A DNA stretch of 59,492 bases. It comes from Elusimicrobiaceae bacterium (GTDB lineage Bacteria > Elusimicrobiota > Elusimicrobia > Elusimicrobiales > Elusimicrobiaceae). The notes beneath the pieces were generated by a model, which saw only the letters and a list, made by a program, of their open reading frames with translations, had not been told where the DNA came from and ran no database searches. Of the stretch, positions 35,882-44,703 are shown piece after piece; the stretch's first letter is position 1; the number at the start of each line of letters is the position of its first letter. The translations under genes were made by a program, and so were the position numbers. The DNA lies in contig JAGCWX010000001.1 of assembly GCA_017961585.1 (NCBI GenBank), positions 1 to 59,492 on the forward strand, written 5' to 3'.

Positions 35882-37126
35882 TTATAACTGCACGGTGGTC
35901 CGTAAGCCGACTACCGTTGCAAATTGTTTTTTATCGTTTAGGGCGGTGCGCGGGTAGAGTTGCACGTCCGGCGTGATCGTGATGAGCTTGCCAATCCCCC
36001 AAACCCAAGCCAGTTCCACGGCCGTTTCCGAAGGACGCATATAAGCGGGATCCCCTTGGCCCGAATTGCTTAAGCGGTTGTAAGCCATGCCTAAAATAAG
36101 AGCGTCTTGGCTATTGCGTTTAAAGGGATTGAGCAACGCCACACCCCCTGCGTACGAGTTTTTTACGCCGCTAATTCCACCGGTGGAACCATTGGCCCGG
36201 GCAAACAAGGCCCAAGATTTGCCGATATTTTGTTGCACGTTTACCGACCAGCCGTTGGCGTGTTGGGGTTGTTCTTCCACGGAAGGTTGCGCGTAATATA
36301 ACACGCTGTATTGGCCGGCACCTATGTCAAAGGTGGGCGTCCACGCAGCGTAGCCAAAGCCCGTATATTTACCGCTAAACGCGTCGCCAAATTCTATGTG
36401 TTCGCCGGTGATGTTGGTGGCGTCCTGATATCCGGCAGCCAAAGTAAAGTTTTTTGTTTGCGCTTGCACGTACGCGCCCAACGAAGCCGCCGGATAAACC
36501 GAGCTGGCATTTTGCGAAAGCGCAAAGTTTATTAGAGCCGTTTGCTGATTGTCCAAATAGGTGGTGCCGTCAAAGTTGTATAGCGGATATTGCCCGACGG
36601 TAACGCTAAGCCAATTTAAATCCCCAGGCAGCGTGTGCGTGTAGGAAAGTTGTGAGAAAAATTCCTGGTTCCCAGCGTAATCGTTAAACGCCACCGCTTG
36701 CAAGGAACGCCCTTGCAAGTAAGTGGCTTGCGTGCCCCAATAGCGCACAAATGTATAGTTAACGTTGAGTTGACCGGCGCCGAAGGTATGGTTCTTAAAT
36801 AAATCCCAGGTTAAGTAAGGATAGTAGACCCCTTGGATAGCGGTTTGTTTGCCGCCGGGGGCCGAACGTTGCGCCAAGTACGAAACGTCCACTCCCACAT
36901 CCAACCCTATTTTATTGAGGGCTTTTTTGCCGTCGGCCCAGGTTTTTTCAAGGGCGTTGTCGGTTTCTTGCCAAAGGGAAGTTTGGCGGTTTTGCAAACG
37001 TTGGTGATGTTTGACGGGGGTGAGAATTTCTTTTTCTAAAGGATTCTCTTGCACGGTTACTGCTTGTGCGTTTGCACACACGGCCGATAAAACAAAGGCC
37101 GCCAACACGAGGGTGGTCTTGAACAT
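35882..37126 (-). CDS. aaxA: OprB-type outer-membrane porin (AaxA-like)
   Basis: 414 residues with a signal peptide ending CANAQA. The body is rich in alternating aromatic strands ([27 protein letters not shown]) and ends in a beta-strand with C-terminal Leu. The layout is that of carbohydrate-selective OprB porins. In chlamydiae AaxA is such a porin and raises arginine uptake when expressed with AaxB and AaxC. It is the first gene of the operon, preceded by GGAG and a promoter. Confidence 0.85.
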   Translation of the reverse strand: MFKTTLVLAAFVLSAVCANAQAVTVQENPLEKEILTPVKHHQRLQNRQTSLWQETDNALEKTWADGKKALNKIGLDVGVDVSYLAQRSAPGGKQTAIQGVYYPYLTWDLFKNHTFGAGQLNVNYTFVRYWGTQATYLQGRSLQAVAFNDYAGNQEFFSQLSYTHTLPGDLNWLSVTVGQYPLYNFDGTTYLDNQQTALINFALSQNASSVYPAASLGAYVQAQTKNFTLAAGYQDATNITGEHIEFGDAFSGKYTGFGYAAWTPTFDIGAGQYSVLYYAQPSVEEQPQHANGWSVNVQQNIGKSWALFARANGSTGGISGVKNSYAGGVALLNPFKRNSQDALILGMAYNRLSNSGQGDPAYMRPSETAVELAWVWGIGKLITITPDVQLYPRTALNDKKQFATVVGLRTTVQL

Positions 37127-37186
37127 AGTGTCTCCTGCACGAATTAGTTGGATTGGATGTGAAAGCGCGGGGTGGTACTGTTCCCT

Positions 37187-37215
37187 AGCGTAACAAAAAG
37201 GGTTTTCACAGGCAA
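37187..37215 (-). promoter_or_regulatory. promoter of the aaxABC operon
   Basis: On the minus strand TTGCCT (37210-37215), 17 bp, TACGCT (37187-37192). The leader to the aaxA ATG is about 55 nt. No clear operator or ARG-box palindrome is seen. Confidence 0.55.
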
Positions 37216-37317
37216 CGGGAAATTTTAATTAGAAAAAAGGAATTTTTATTTTAAACGCGTACGACAAGTGTATTTTTGATTTTTGTGGCAAAAATAATGG
37301 ATGCGCTATGGAATAAA

Positions 37318-37545
37318 TTTAAAACCACCCTTTCGGGTGGTTTTCAAATTTGCCCAGTACAGACCTCGCCTTCCGGTAAAATTCCTGACGGAATTTTCCT
37401 GCAGGCCGGGCTCGCGGTTTTTGCCTTTCGCGGCTTACGCACGCTCAAACAAAAACATCGCTGCGCCTTTCGCTCCCTGCCGCGCATAAAGCAGTTTATG
37501 CGCTACTGACCATTAAAAAACCCGTCATAAGGACGGGTTTTCTAA
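37318..37545 (-). repeat. tRNA-Val 3'-end element with hairpins
   Basis: Read on the minus strand from the tRNA end: a terminator, then a 9-bp hairpin with CTGC loop (37482-37503), the 53-bp core (37411-37463), ATTCCGTCAG, a copy of the tRNA 3' end (CTGTACTGGGCA at 37349-37360), and a second terminator (ACCACCC-GAAA-GGGTGGT). The core is identical base for base to 57627-57679 in the opposite orientation. The copy of the tRNA end lies about 200 bp from the real one. No convincing protein is encoded. Confidence 0.85.
37515..37541 (-). terminator. terminator of tRNA-Val
   Basis: CCCGTC (37521-37526) and GACGGG (37532-37537) form the stem. On the minus strand it is followed by six T. Confidence 0.85.
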
Positions 37546-37620
37546 TGGTGCCCAGTACAGGGATCGAACCTGTGGCCTTTCCCATGTCAAGGGAACGCGC
37601 TACCGCTGCGCCAACTGGGC
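37546..37620 (-). tRNA. tRNA-Val (GAC)
   Basis: 75 nt cloverleaf. The acceptor GCCCAGT pairs with ACTGGGC. Anticodon stem TTCCC/GGGAA, loop TTGACAT, anticodon GAC. T-arm GTTCGATCC. CCA is encoded at 37546-37548. Both ends of the gene have partial copies nearby. Confidence 0.95.
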
Positions 37621-37639
37621 TTAAAACTGCTTAAATTGT

Positions 37640-37708
37640 TTTCGTTGGCGCGTTCCCTAGAGCGGGAACGAACTTTATGCTACAAGCGCTGCGCCAACTG
37701 GGCTTAAA
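37640..37708 (-). pseudogene. partial copy of tRNA-Val 5' end
   Basis: The 22 bases at 37687-37708 repeat 37604-37625 exactly, covering the tRNA 5' end and five leader bases, 83 bp upstream. After that the copy diverges but keeps an anticodon-stem-like hairpin (CGTTCCC/GGGAACG, 37651-37670). T-arm and 3' acceptor are missing. The tRNA-Val promoter lies upstream of this copy, so it would be transcribed as the leader of the real tRNA. Confidence 0.8.
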
Positions 37709-37717
37709 TCTAAATTC

Positions 37718-37746
37718 ATTATACCATATTGGTTTTAAGAAGGCAA
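37718..37746 (-). promoter_or_regulatory. promoter of the tRNA-Val unit
   Basis: On the minus strand TTGCCT (37741-37746), 17 bp, TATAAT (37718-37723). It lies upstream of the partial tRNA copy. Confidence 0.7.
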
Positions 37747-37865
37747 AAGGCCCGTCGTAAAATTTTATTAGGCAGGTATAATTGAGATGGGCAAGGAATT
37801 TAGTACGGCGCCTTCAAAATAGATATAATATTCATGTAGATAGCTTTTATTTGAGGGGGAAATTG

Positions 37866-38849
37866 ATGAAAAACAAGAAATTTCATTTACTGCTTGGGTA
37901 TGATACCGGTTTTACGCTTAAATGGGCGCTTGTAATAGTGCTATTGGTGGCCCTATTAGCGCCTGTCGTTGCGGCGTTATTTCAATGGACGACACGCACC
38001 AACCAAGCAAATCTTTTGACGACTCAATCCATCCCCGATACAAATAATTCCAAAGTTCCCCAATGGACGTGTACGCAGGACAATATTTGCACTACGGTTA
38101 CGTATGACAAACGAGGCAACATGACGAAGATAACCTGTTCCATAGACAAAAACGGGGCCTGTGAAGATGTGTTAGAAGATGCTATATATGACGAAGCGGG
38201 GCATTTGATTGCTATTAGAGATTGCGAAGCGGTATCCAACGAAGGGGTATGTAGTTCCTATGGGGATGGGAAAGGATATTCTGATTGGAATGAGGCCAGC
38301 GCCGATTATAAATATGATGCAGACGGAAATAGAATTGCTTTGCGGTATTGTGAAAAAGTAGCGAAGGATGGCACGTGTGCCGAATATGGAAAAGAAGGAC
38401 ATTTTGATTATACGTATGATGCAAATGGAAATAAACTAGCCAAACTGTATTGCAACTCGCTCGCGGATGATGGAATGTGCCGTGCTTACGGTACAAGTGC
38501 GGAGGATGATAATTGTTTCCACCTTAGCGAATATTATACCTATGATGCTCACCGCAATCTAATTTCCATGCGAACTTGCCGTACGGTTGCCGAAAACGGT
38601 ACCTGTAAAGCATATGATGCTGTTGAGGGGCTAGATGAGAGAAGCTGTGGTATTCAGGCGGATTATACATACGACACAAATGGCAACCAAATTTCAGCAC
38701 GGTATTGCAAAACGGTAGCCAGTGATGGCGCGTGCCAAGCATATAATTGGCGTGAGGAATATGCGTACGATAATGACCAAAAAAACACGAAAAAAACTTG
38801 TTCCAGCAGAAATAATACGCTAAATACGGCTACGGGAGAATGTATTTAA
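37866..38849 (+). CDS. membrane-anchored Cys-rich YD-type repeat protein
   Basis: 327 residues. After a short N-terminus one hydrophobic helix (WALVIVLLVALLAPVVAAL) anchors the protein. The outer part holds six tandem units of about 30-45 residues and a seventh partial one. The unit is Y-x-Y-D-x-x-G-N-x-I-x-x-R-x-C, about ten residues, then G-x-C-x-x-Y. The YD-G-N start recalls Rhs/YD repeats, but each unit adds two cysteines, likely a disulfide. The ATG at 37866 has GAGGGGGA upstream and replaces an earlier opening at 37782. A surface role is inferred. Confidence 0.72.
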   Translation: MKNKKFHLLLGYDTGFTLKWALVIVLLVALLAPVVAALFQWTTRTNQANLLTTQSIPDTNNSKVPQWTCTQDNICTTVTYDKRGNMTKITCSIDKNGACEDVLEDAIYDEAGHLIAIRDCEAVSNEGVCSSYGDGKGYSDWNEASADYKYDADGNRIALRYCEKVAKDGTCAEYGKEGHFDYTYDANGNKLAKLYCNSLADDGMCRAYGTSAEDDNCFHLSEYYTYDAHRNLISMRTCRTVAENGTCKAYDAVEGLDERSCGIQADYTYDTNGNQISARYCKTVASDGACQAYNWREEYAYDNDQKNTKKTCSSRNNTLNTATGECI

Positions 38850-38885
38850 CGGCATATCCTAGAATAGATATTTTTGGGGTAAGCA

Positions 38886-38923
38886 AAAACTCCCCGGGCG
38901 GTTACGGTGCCCGGGGAGTTTTC
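38886..38923. terminator. bidirectional terminator
   Basis: ACTCCCCGGGC/GCCCGGGGAGT, an 11-bp GC-rich stem with A and T runs outside, between two convergent genes. Confidence 0.92.
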
Positions 38924-38933
38924 TTTTGAACGT

Positions 38934-39410
38934 TTAAAACTGATTGGCCCAGTCGGCCAGGTCTTTCTCGCTCACGCCGGCCAGGAAACGTTTGCCCTCT
39001 TTCACCACCGCCAACGGGGCGACGGCTTGTATGTTTTGCGGGGCTTCGCTGCCCATTTCGCTCCCGCCCGAAGTGGCAAACGGAACCACGGTCTGTCCGC
39101 TAAATGCACACGCTTCCAGGAAGGTATCAATGATGGTGGGCTCGCGGTACCACCACACAGGGAAACCCAAGAAAATTACTTTATAGTCGCCCACGTCGGG
39201 CACATCCCCGACGATAGGGGGGCGGAAGGCCGGGTCGCGCATTTCCACGGAGGTGCGCGATTCACGGTCCGTCCAGTTCAGATCTGCAGGAGTATACGGT
39301 GTTTGTGGGCGGATTTCAAACAAATCAGCCCCAATGGCGTGAGCCAAACGTTTGGCCACTTGAGCAGTATTCCCGCTGGCACTAAAATAAGCCACTAAAT
39401 ATTTTTTCAT
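38934..39410 (-). CDS. flavodoxin-like protein
   Basis: 158 residues. The FMN phosphate loop is FSASGNTAQVAKRLA, followed by FLGFPVWWYREP and FATSGGSEMG. The fold is that of single-domain flavodoxins that carry electrons. Similar stand-alone proteins in gut anaerobes are often called flavodoxin or NAD(P)H-dependent oxidoreductase, and the partner is unknown. It lies 27 bp downstream of the Nudix gene on the same strand. Confidence 0.85.
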   Translation of the reverse strand: MKKYLVAYFSASGNTAQVAKRLAHAIGADLFEIRPQTPYTPADLNWTDRESRTSVEMRDPAFRPPIVGDVPDVGDYKVIFLGFPVWWYREPTIIDTFLEACAFSGQTVVPFATSGGSEMGSEAPQNIQAVAPLAVVKEGKRFLAGVSEKDLADWANQF

Positions 39411-39437
39411 CTCTCCCCCTATACGGCTAAGTAATTT

Positions 39438-39986
39438 TTACACAGGTTGTTTAACGTGTAGTTGATACCATTGTAACATAATAACGGTTTTGGCGTCGTT
39501 AATTTCCCCGCTTTCCATCATCTTATAAGCGGTTTTAAGCGGAAATTTTTTTAAGTTGATAAATTCGTCTTCGTCAGGGCTGTCTTTGCCGCGTGTAAGG
39601 CCGGTGGCCAAAAACAGGTGCAGTTCCTCGCTTGAGAATGCATTGGTCGGATGGAATGTTAGCACGGGCTTGATGCTTTTGGCACGCATCCCCGTTTCTT
39701 GTTTAAGTTCGGCCCGGGCGCAGGATAAGAAAGTTTGGCCTCTTTCGCGCTTACCGGCAGGGATTTCCCACGTGACGCGGCCGATTGCGTAGCGGTACTG
39801 TTGCACCAGGTAGACGTATCCATTTTCCACGGGCATCACGCCGCTGGCACCCTTGTGGTTCAAATACAGGCGGGTAGCTTGGTGCCCGTTTACTAAGCGT
39901 ACAGTATCAAATTTTACTTCAACAATCCCCTTAAAAACAGTTTTACTGGCAATTTTAGTTTCTTTTAATTTACTATAATGTCTCAT
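39438..39986 (-). CDS. Nudix hydrolase family protein with altered Nudix box
   Basis: 182 residues of the ADP-ribose pyrophosphatase type (VYLVQQYRYAIG, then WEIPAGKRERGQ). The canonical box is G-x5-E-x7-R-E-U-x-E-E-x-G. Here the first Glu is Gln, the Arg is Ala, and the first Glu of the EE pair is Gln (AELKQETG). One metal-binding Glu is thus lost, while the Glu before the Leu and the second of the pair remain. Activity may be weak or different. The start may be leaderless: TAAGAT ends six bases before the ATG. Confidence 0.78.
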   Translation of the reverse strand: MRHYSKLKETKIASKTVFKGIVEVKFDTVRLVNGHQATRLYLNHKGASGVMPVENGYVYLVQQYRYAIGRVTWEIPAGKRERGQTFLSCARAELKQETGMRAKSIKPVLTFHPTNAFSSEELHLFLATGLTRGKDSPDEDEFINLKKFPLKTAYKMMESGEINDAKTVIMLQWYQLHVKQPV

Positions 39987-40016
39987 AGATATATCTTATA
40001 ACATTTGGACTTTCTT

Positions 40017-43000
40017 ATGGCAGAATTTGTACAACTCCACAACCATAGCGATTATTCCCTTTTAGATGGCATGCTGCGCATTTCCGAAAACCATAAACCT
40101 TCCGCGTTTTTGCAAGGGTTGGCTGCCCAGGGTATTAAAGCGATGGGGCTGACCGACCACGGCAATATGTACGGGGCGTTGGATTTTTACGAATCTGCCA
40201 CCGCGGCCGGCCTAAAACCCCTGGTTGGGTGCGAGTTTTACGTTACCGAGGGCAAGTATGATGTTAAAGACAAATCATTAACCGGGCATTTGACCTTGCT
40301 GGCGCGCAACCACGAAGGATACCTCAATTTAATGAAATTAAACTCGCTGGCGTGGGTGAATGGGTTTTATTATCACCCGCGTATTGATACGGATTTATTA
40401 GCCAAATATTCCGGCGGGTTGTTGTGCTTATCGGGCTGTTTGAAGGGGCTTCTCTCCCAATACGTGCGCAGTGTGAACGGGTTTGACAAAGCGTGTGCGT
40501 TTGCCAAACAGTACGAAGATATTTTTGGCAAAGGCAATTATTATATTGAGCTGATGGACCACGGCATCCGCGAAGAAATAGAGGCCCTGCCGCTACTTAA
40601 AGAAGTTGCCAAGCGCACCGGCATCCCGGTGGTGGCCACTAACGATTGCCACTACGAAAACCCCGAAGATTGGAAAGCGCACGACGTGCACGTTTGTATT
40701 GCCACCGGCAAAACGCTTAACGACCCGAACCGGTTGCAAATGTCGCACGAGTTATATTTTAAATCGCCCGAGCAGATGTGTGAATTATTTTCGCACACGC
40801 CGCAAGCGTGCACCAATACCTTGGCTATTGCCGAAAAATGCAATTTGGTTTTCCCCAAGCATGGGTTTATTTTACCCAAGTTTGACATTCCGCCGCAGTT
40901 TGCCAACTCGGCCGAATATTTTAAAGATTTGTGCCGCAAAGGGCTCACTAAAAAAATGCACGGCAACGTGCCCGAAGATTATTGGAAACAATTGGAGTAT
41001 GAATTTGAGGTCATCATCTCCATGGGGTTTGATTGTTACTTTTTGATTGTGAGCGATTTTATCAACTGGGCTCGCGCGCACGATATTCCCATCGGGCCGG
41101 GGCGCGGTTCGGGCGCCGGTTCCTTGGTGGCGTACAGCTTGGACATTACACGCATTGACCCGATTGTCAACAAATTACTTTTTGAACGCTTTTTAAACCC
41201 CGACCGCGTAAGCATGCCGGATTTGGATATTGATATGTCCGACGCCGGGCGCGAACGCGTCATTGATTACGTGCGCAGTAAATACGGTGCGGACCGTGTT
41301 TCGCAAATTATCACGTTTGGTACCATGAAGGCCAAGCTGGTGCTCAAAGATGTAGCCCGCGCGATGGAAGTGCCTTTGGCCGAAGCCAACCGTATCACCA
41401 AAATGATTCCCAACGATCCTAAAATGACTTTGGCCAAAGCGTTGGAAATTAACGAGCTAAAAAATACCATTGAAAGCAACCCGCAAGCCAAGCAGCTCTA
41501 CGATATGGCCCGCAAGTTGGAAGGGCTTAAACGGCATACCGGCATTCACGCCGCGGGGGTGCTTATCACACGTGACCCGGTCAGCGAATATGTGCCCTTG
41601 GCGCGCGGAGCCAAAGATGCAATTACTACCCAATTTGAAGGGGAGCCGTGCTCAAACTTGGGGCTTTTAAAGATGGACTTTTTGGGCTTGCGTACACTGA
41701 CGGTAATTGATAATGCCGAGAAAATGATCCGCGCCCGCCATGACCCTAATTTTGATATCAACCAAGTGCCGCTGGACGATAAAAAAACCTACGAAATGCT
41801 TTCTGCGTGCAGAACGCTGGGGCTTTTCCAGCTGGAAAGCGGCGGCATGCGCGACCTTATTAAAAAAATCCAGCCCAGCCAATTTAGTGATTTGTCCGCC
41901 TTGGTGGCACTCTATCGCCCGGGGCCAATGGAATCGGGCATGATGGATATGTTTGTGCGGCGTAAAAACGGGCAAGAAAAAATCACGTACGAAACCCCGC
42001 TCTTGGCCGAAGTGTTAAAAGACACATACGGTTGTATGGTGTATCAGGAACAAATCATGCAGATTTCCAAACTGCTGGGCGGGTTTACCCCCGGCGAGGC
42101 CGATACCCTGCGCAAAGCCATGGGGAAAAAGAAACTGGATGTAATGGAAAAATTCGGCAAGAAATTTGTGGAAGGATGTGCGCAACATAAAATCCCGCAG
42201 CGCACGGCCGAGCATATTTACGAGCAAATGAAAGCATTTGCCGGGTACGGGTTTAATAAATCGCACTCGTATGCTTACGCGATGGTAACTTATCAAACTG
42301 CATATTTAAAGGCCAATTATCCCATTGAGTTTATGTGCTCGCTGCTAACTAACGAAATTGGGCATAATGCTATCGGCGCCGAAGATAAAGAAAATAAAAT
42401 TGTTACGTATTTGGAAGAAGCCCGCAAAATGGGTTTTGAAACCTTGCCGCCGGATGTGAATAAATCCCAGCCGGAATTTTCGGTAGAGAAGGTGGGGGAT
42501 AAAGAGTACATCCGCTACGGGCTTGAGGCCATTAAAAACGCCGGAACGGAAGGTTGTATTTCCATTGTGAAGGAACGCGAAAAAAACGGTCCGTACACTT
42601 CGCTGGAAAATTTATGTAGCCGTATTGATTTGTTCCAGGCCAACAAAAAAACCATTGAAAGTTTAACCAAAGCCGGAGCGATGGATAGCTTGCACCCGGA
42701 CCAGGACCCCAAAGTGGTGCGCCCCAATATTCTTGCCAATATTGATAACGCGGTGGAAATGGCACACCTGGTAGCCAAAGAGAAACAAGAAAGTATGGGC
42801 AATTTGTTCGGGGACGATTTTTCCAGCGTGCTGAGTGTGAAAAAAACCGAGCCCGTGAAAGCCCACCCGTTCACGCAACGCGAATTGCTTTTTAATGAAA
42901 AAGAAGTGCTTGGGTTATTCTTAAGCGGGCACCCTATGGCGCGCTATCAAAACAATTTAGCCCAACTTAAATGCACCCCCATCGCAGATATTTTAGAAGG

Positions 43001-43508
43001 GAAAGCCAGTGGCCGCCTCAACGTGTTGGGCATTGTAACGCTGTTTAAAAAACGTCAAAATAAGCAGAAAAAAGAATGGTGCCAAATGGTGATAGAAGAT
43101 TGCAGCGGCTCTATAGGGGTGAACTGCTTTGCCAGTGCGTATGAAACGCTGGCCCCCAAATTAACCCCCAACGCTATTTTGCACTTCACCGGCGATGTGC
43201 GTACAGATGACGAAAGCGCCCGACTGGAAATCAATTTAAAAGACGTAAATGATGTGACCGAGCTGATTGCCAGTGCCGCTAATGAGCTCATCATCCGTAT
43301 CCCGGCCGGATACCCCAAAAAGGGGTTGGAAAAACTCAAACACTTTTTGGATATGACCAAGGGTACCACCGCGGTGTATTTGGAAGTAGTTTCCAAAGAA
43401 GAACCGCACAAAATCCACCGTATTAAAACCAATAAGCATATTTTGTTACATAAAGGGCTTTTGGAATATATAGAAAATACCATGGGCAACGCGTGGAGTT
43501 TCCGCTAA
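40017..43508 (+). CDS. dnaE: DNA polymerase III alpha subunit
   Basis: 1163 residues. The N-terminal PHP domain (QLHNHSDYSLLDG) leads to the C-family polymerase core with GPGRGSGAGSLVAY and the catalytic Asp pair in PDLDIDMSD. The helix-hairpin-helix region, an OB-fold and the tail domain follow. It is the main replicative polymerase. ATG 40017 is chosen over the TTG at 40005 because DnaE proteins begin just before the PHP HNHSDYS block. It is transcribed divergently from the Nudix gene. The last 21 bases of the gene and the adjoining 3' flank are copied about 190 bp downstream. Confidence 0.96.
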   Translation: MAEFVQLHNHSDYSLLDGMLRISENHKPSAFLQGLAAQGIKAMGLTDHGNMYGALDFYESATAAGLKPLVGCEFYVTEGKYDVKDKSLTGHLTLLARNHEGYLNLMKLNSLAWVNGFYYHPRIDTDLLAKYSGGLLCLSGCLKGLLSQYVRSVNGFDKACAFAKQYEDIFGKGNYYIELMDHGIREEIEALPLLKEVAKRTGIPVVATNDCHYENPEDWKAHDVHVCIATGKTLNDPNRLQMSHELYFKSPEQMCELFSHTPQACTNTLAIAEKCNLVFPKHGFILPKFDIPPQFANSAEYFKDLCRKGLTKKMHGNVPEDYWKQLEYEFEVIISMGFDCYFLIVSDFINWARAHDIPIGPGRGSGAGSLVAYSLDITRIDPIVNKLLFERFLNPDRVSMPDLDIDMSDAGRERVIDYVRSKYGADRVSQIITFGTMKAKLVLKDVARAMEVPLAEANRITKMIPNDPKMTLAKALEINELKNTIESNPQAKQLYDMARKLEGLKRHTGIHAAGVLITRDPVSEYVPLARGAKDAITTQFEGEPCSNLGLLKMDFLGLRTLTVIDNAEKMIRARHDPNFDINQVPLDDKKTYEMLSACRTLGLFQLESGGMRDLIKKIQPSQFSDLSALVALYRPGPMESGMMDMFVRRKNGQEKITYETPLLAEVLKDTYGCMVYQEQIMQISKLLGGFTPGEADTLRKAMGKKKLDVMEKFGKKFVEGCAQHKIPQRTAEHIYEQMKAFAGYGFNKSHSYAYAMVTYQTAYLKANYPIEFMCSLLTNEIGHNAIGAEDKENKIVTYLEEARKMGFETLPPDVNKSQPEFSVEKVGDKEYIRYGLEAIKNAGTEGCISIVKEREKNGPYTSLENLCSRIDLFQANKKTIESLTKAGAMDSLHPDQDPKVVRPNILANIDNAVEMAHLVAKEKQESMGNLFGDDFSSVLSVKKTEPVKAHPFTQRELLFNEKEVLGLFLSGHPMARYQNNLAQLKCTPIADILEGKASGRLNVLGIVTLFKKRQNKQKKEWCQMVIEDCSGSIGVNCFASAYETLAPKLTPNAILHFTGDVRTDDESARLEINLKDVNDVTELIASAANELIIRIPAGYPKKGLEKLKHFLDMTKGTTAVYLEVVSKEEPHKIHRIKTNKHILLHKGLLEYIENTMGNAWSFR

Positions 43509-43726
43509 AACCGCGTCCAAACGGTTTGAAAATTTGAGCCCTTAGCCGCCGACTTTTGCTTGCGTACCTGCAACGCTGACGCGTTGTCTTGCAGACGTAC
43601 GCCACGCGCAACTTGCGGCGGCTAATCATCCCAAATTTGAAAACATACCCGTCCCTGGCGCATTTATTTGGGGGTTCAACGCGTGGAGCTTCCGCTAAAA
43701 CCGCGTCCAAACGGTTTGCAAATTTG
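43488..43726. repeat. duplicated dnaE 3' end around a nested palindrome
   Basis: A 49-bp segment starting CAACGCGTGGAG occurs at 43488-43536 (end of dnaE) and 43678-43726, with two mismatches. Between them lies a nested hairpin: TTAGCCGCCG (43542-43551) with CGGCGGCTAA (43616-43625), GCGTAC (43562-43567) with GTACGC (43597-43602), and CAACGC/GCGTTG around TGAC (43571-43586). There is no open frame of note. The layout matches the tRNA 3'-end duplications elsewhere in the window. Confidence 0.88.
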
Positions 43727-43732
43727 CTACCA

Positions 43733-43762
43733 TTGCAATATATTTAATTGGTTGTGTGTTAT
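43733..43762 (+). promoter_or_regulatory. promoter placing +1 at the start codon
   Basis: TTGCAA (43733-43738), 18 bp, TGTTAT (43757-43762), then ATAAGT and the ATG at 43769. The -10 is weak, but the spacing equals the other candidate leaderless genes. Confidence 0.45.
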
Positions 43763-43768
43763 ATAAGT

Positions 43769-44638
43769 ATGAAAAAACTACTATTACTGGCTGTATTGTT
43801 AGCCCCTTTGGTGGGCGTTGTTCCTGCGCAAGCCGCCGCCGATAACGGTGTGGCCGTGCTTGCTTACTCGGCCGATCAGTTGGCGGCTAAGTTTGTTGGC
43901 AAGAACCGCAAGGATATTGTTTCTGCTATTTCCACAATTCCGGTTTACGAAAAAACTTTTACCGCCTCGGACGGTACCGAGTACGAAGCCGTACGCTACG
44001 GCAAAACGAACGAAGAATACCGGCTATTCTTGTTTAAATTCAAATGGCCGCAACCCTTAGTGGCCGTGGTGGAAAACGCCAACGGGATTATGACGCTTAA
44101 CGAGCGTTATCAAATTAACATCCCGGTCACGCAAAAAGATGTGGCCGCCCACGCGCCGGCCGGTGCTGCGCTGACCACGGTAACGGATGTGGCTAATAAC
44201 GCCACTTACCAGGTTTATCAAAACGGGAACCAATTTATGGTTTTCCAAAACGGGCTATTGGTGCATACGTTTGATAACGCGCAAGATTATTCCGCCTTTA
44301 TGGCTACGATAACGGCGTCCAACTCCAGCTATGCGGCCGAACAAGCCCAAGAGCAAACCAACCTGGAAGCGGCCCGCTTGGCCCAGGCGCAAAATAATAC
44401 GCAATACGTAACCACGCGTTCGTACGTAGTGCCCACAGTAGTTGGCACGGCCGTATTGGGTGGCGTAGTGTGGGGGAGTATCTATCACCACAACCATCAC
44501 CGTCATCATTATCGTCCGGCACCTCCTCCGCCTCATCGTCCTGGCCCGGGTCCGCGTCAGTCTGGTGGTGGCTTAGCACCCGGAACCCCGCTTATTCGCG
44601 GTGCGGACGGACGGTTTATGAACCATCCTAAACGCTAA
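43769..44638 (+). CDS. exported protein with His-rich tail
   Basis: 289 residues. The signal peptide ends near PAQAAA. A domain of about 170 residues without a family I know follows, then a Gln/Ala-rich coiled segment, a second hydrophobic helix (VVPTVVGTAVLGGVVWG) and a tail with the cluster YHHNHHRHHYRP and a Pro/Gly stretch. The His cluster could bind metal such as nickel or zinc. The ATG at 43769 starts the signal peptide, and the upstream opening at 43748 lies in the promoter. It has its own terminator. Confidence 0.65.
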   Translation: MKKLLLLAVLLAPLVGVVPAQAAADNGVAVLAYSADQLAAKFVGKNRKDIVSAISTIPVYEKTFTASDGTEYEAVRYGKTNEEYRLFLFKFKWPQPLVAVVENANGIMTLNERYQINIPVTQKDVAAHAPAGAALTTVTDVANNATYQVYQNGNQFMVFQNGLLVHTFDNAQDYSAFMATITASNSSYAAEQAQEQTNLEAARLAQAQNNTQYVTTRSYVVPTVVGTAVLGGVVWGSIYHHNHHRHHYRPAPPPPHRPGPGPRQSGGGLAPGTPLIRGADGRFMNHPKR

Positions 44639-44651
44639 AAAGAGCCCATTT

Positions 44652-44688
44652 AAAACACGCGCTTGCAAATTGCAGGCGCGTGTTTTTT
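44652..44688 (+). terminator. intrinsic terminator
   Basis: ACACGCGC-TGCA arms with TGCA-GCGCGTGT, flanked by A and T runs. It can serve both converging genes. Confidence 0.88.
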
Positions 44689-44703
44689 GCGGAATTAAAA
44701 AAA

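Noticed and set aside
37276-37509. Open frame with a peptide also found at 57515-57730
   Set aside because: The shared peptide (FAFRGLRTLKQKHRC) comes from the 53-bp core being repeated DNA. There is no ribosome site and the frame crosses hairpins.
37687-37708. A second functional tRNA-Val
   Set aside because: Only the 5' part is present; T-arm, 3' acceptor and anticodon loop are missing.
43541-43626. Terminator of dnaE
   Set aside because: The palindrome is long and nested and has no T run on either side, so it does not look like an intrinsic terminator.
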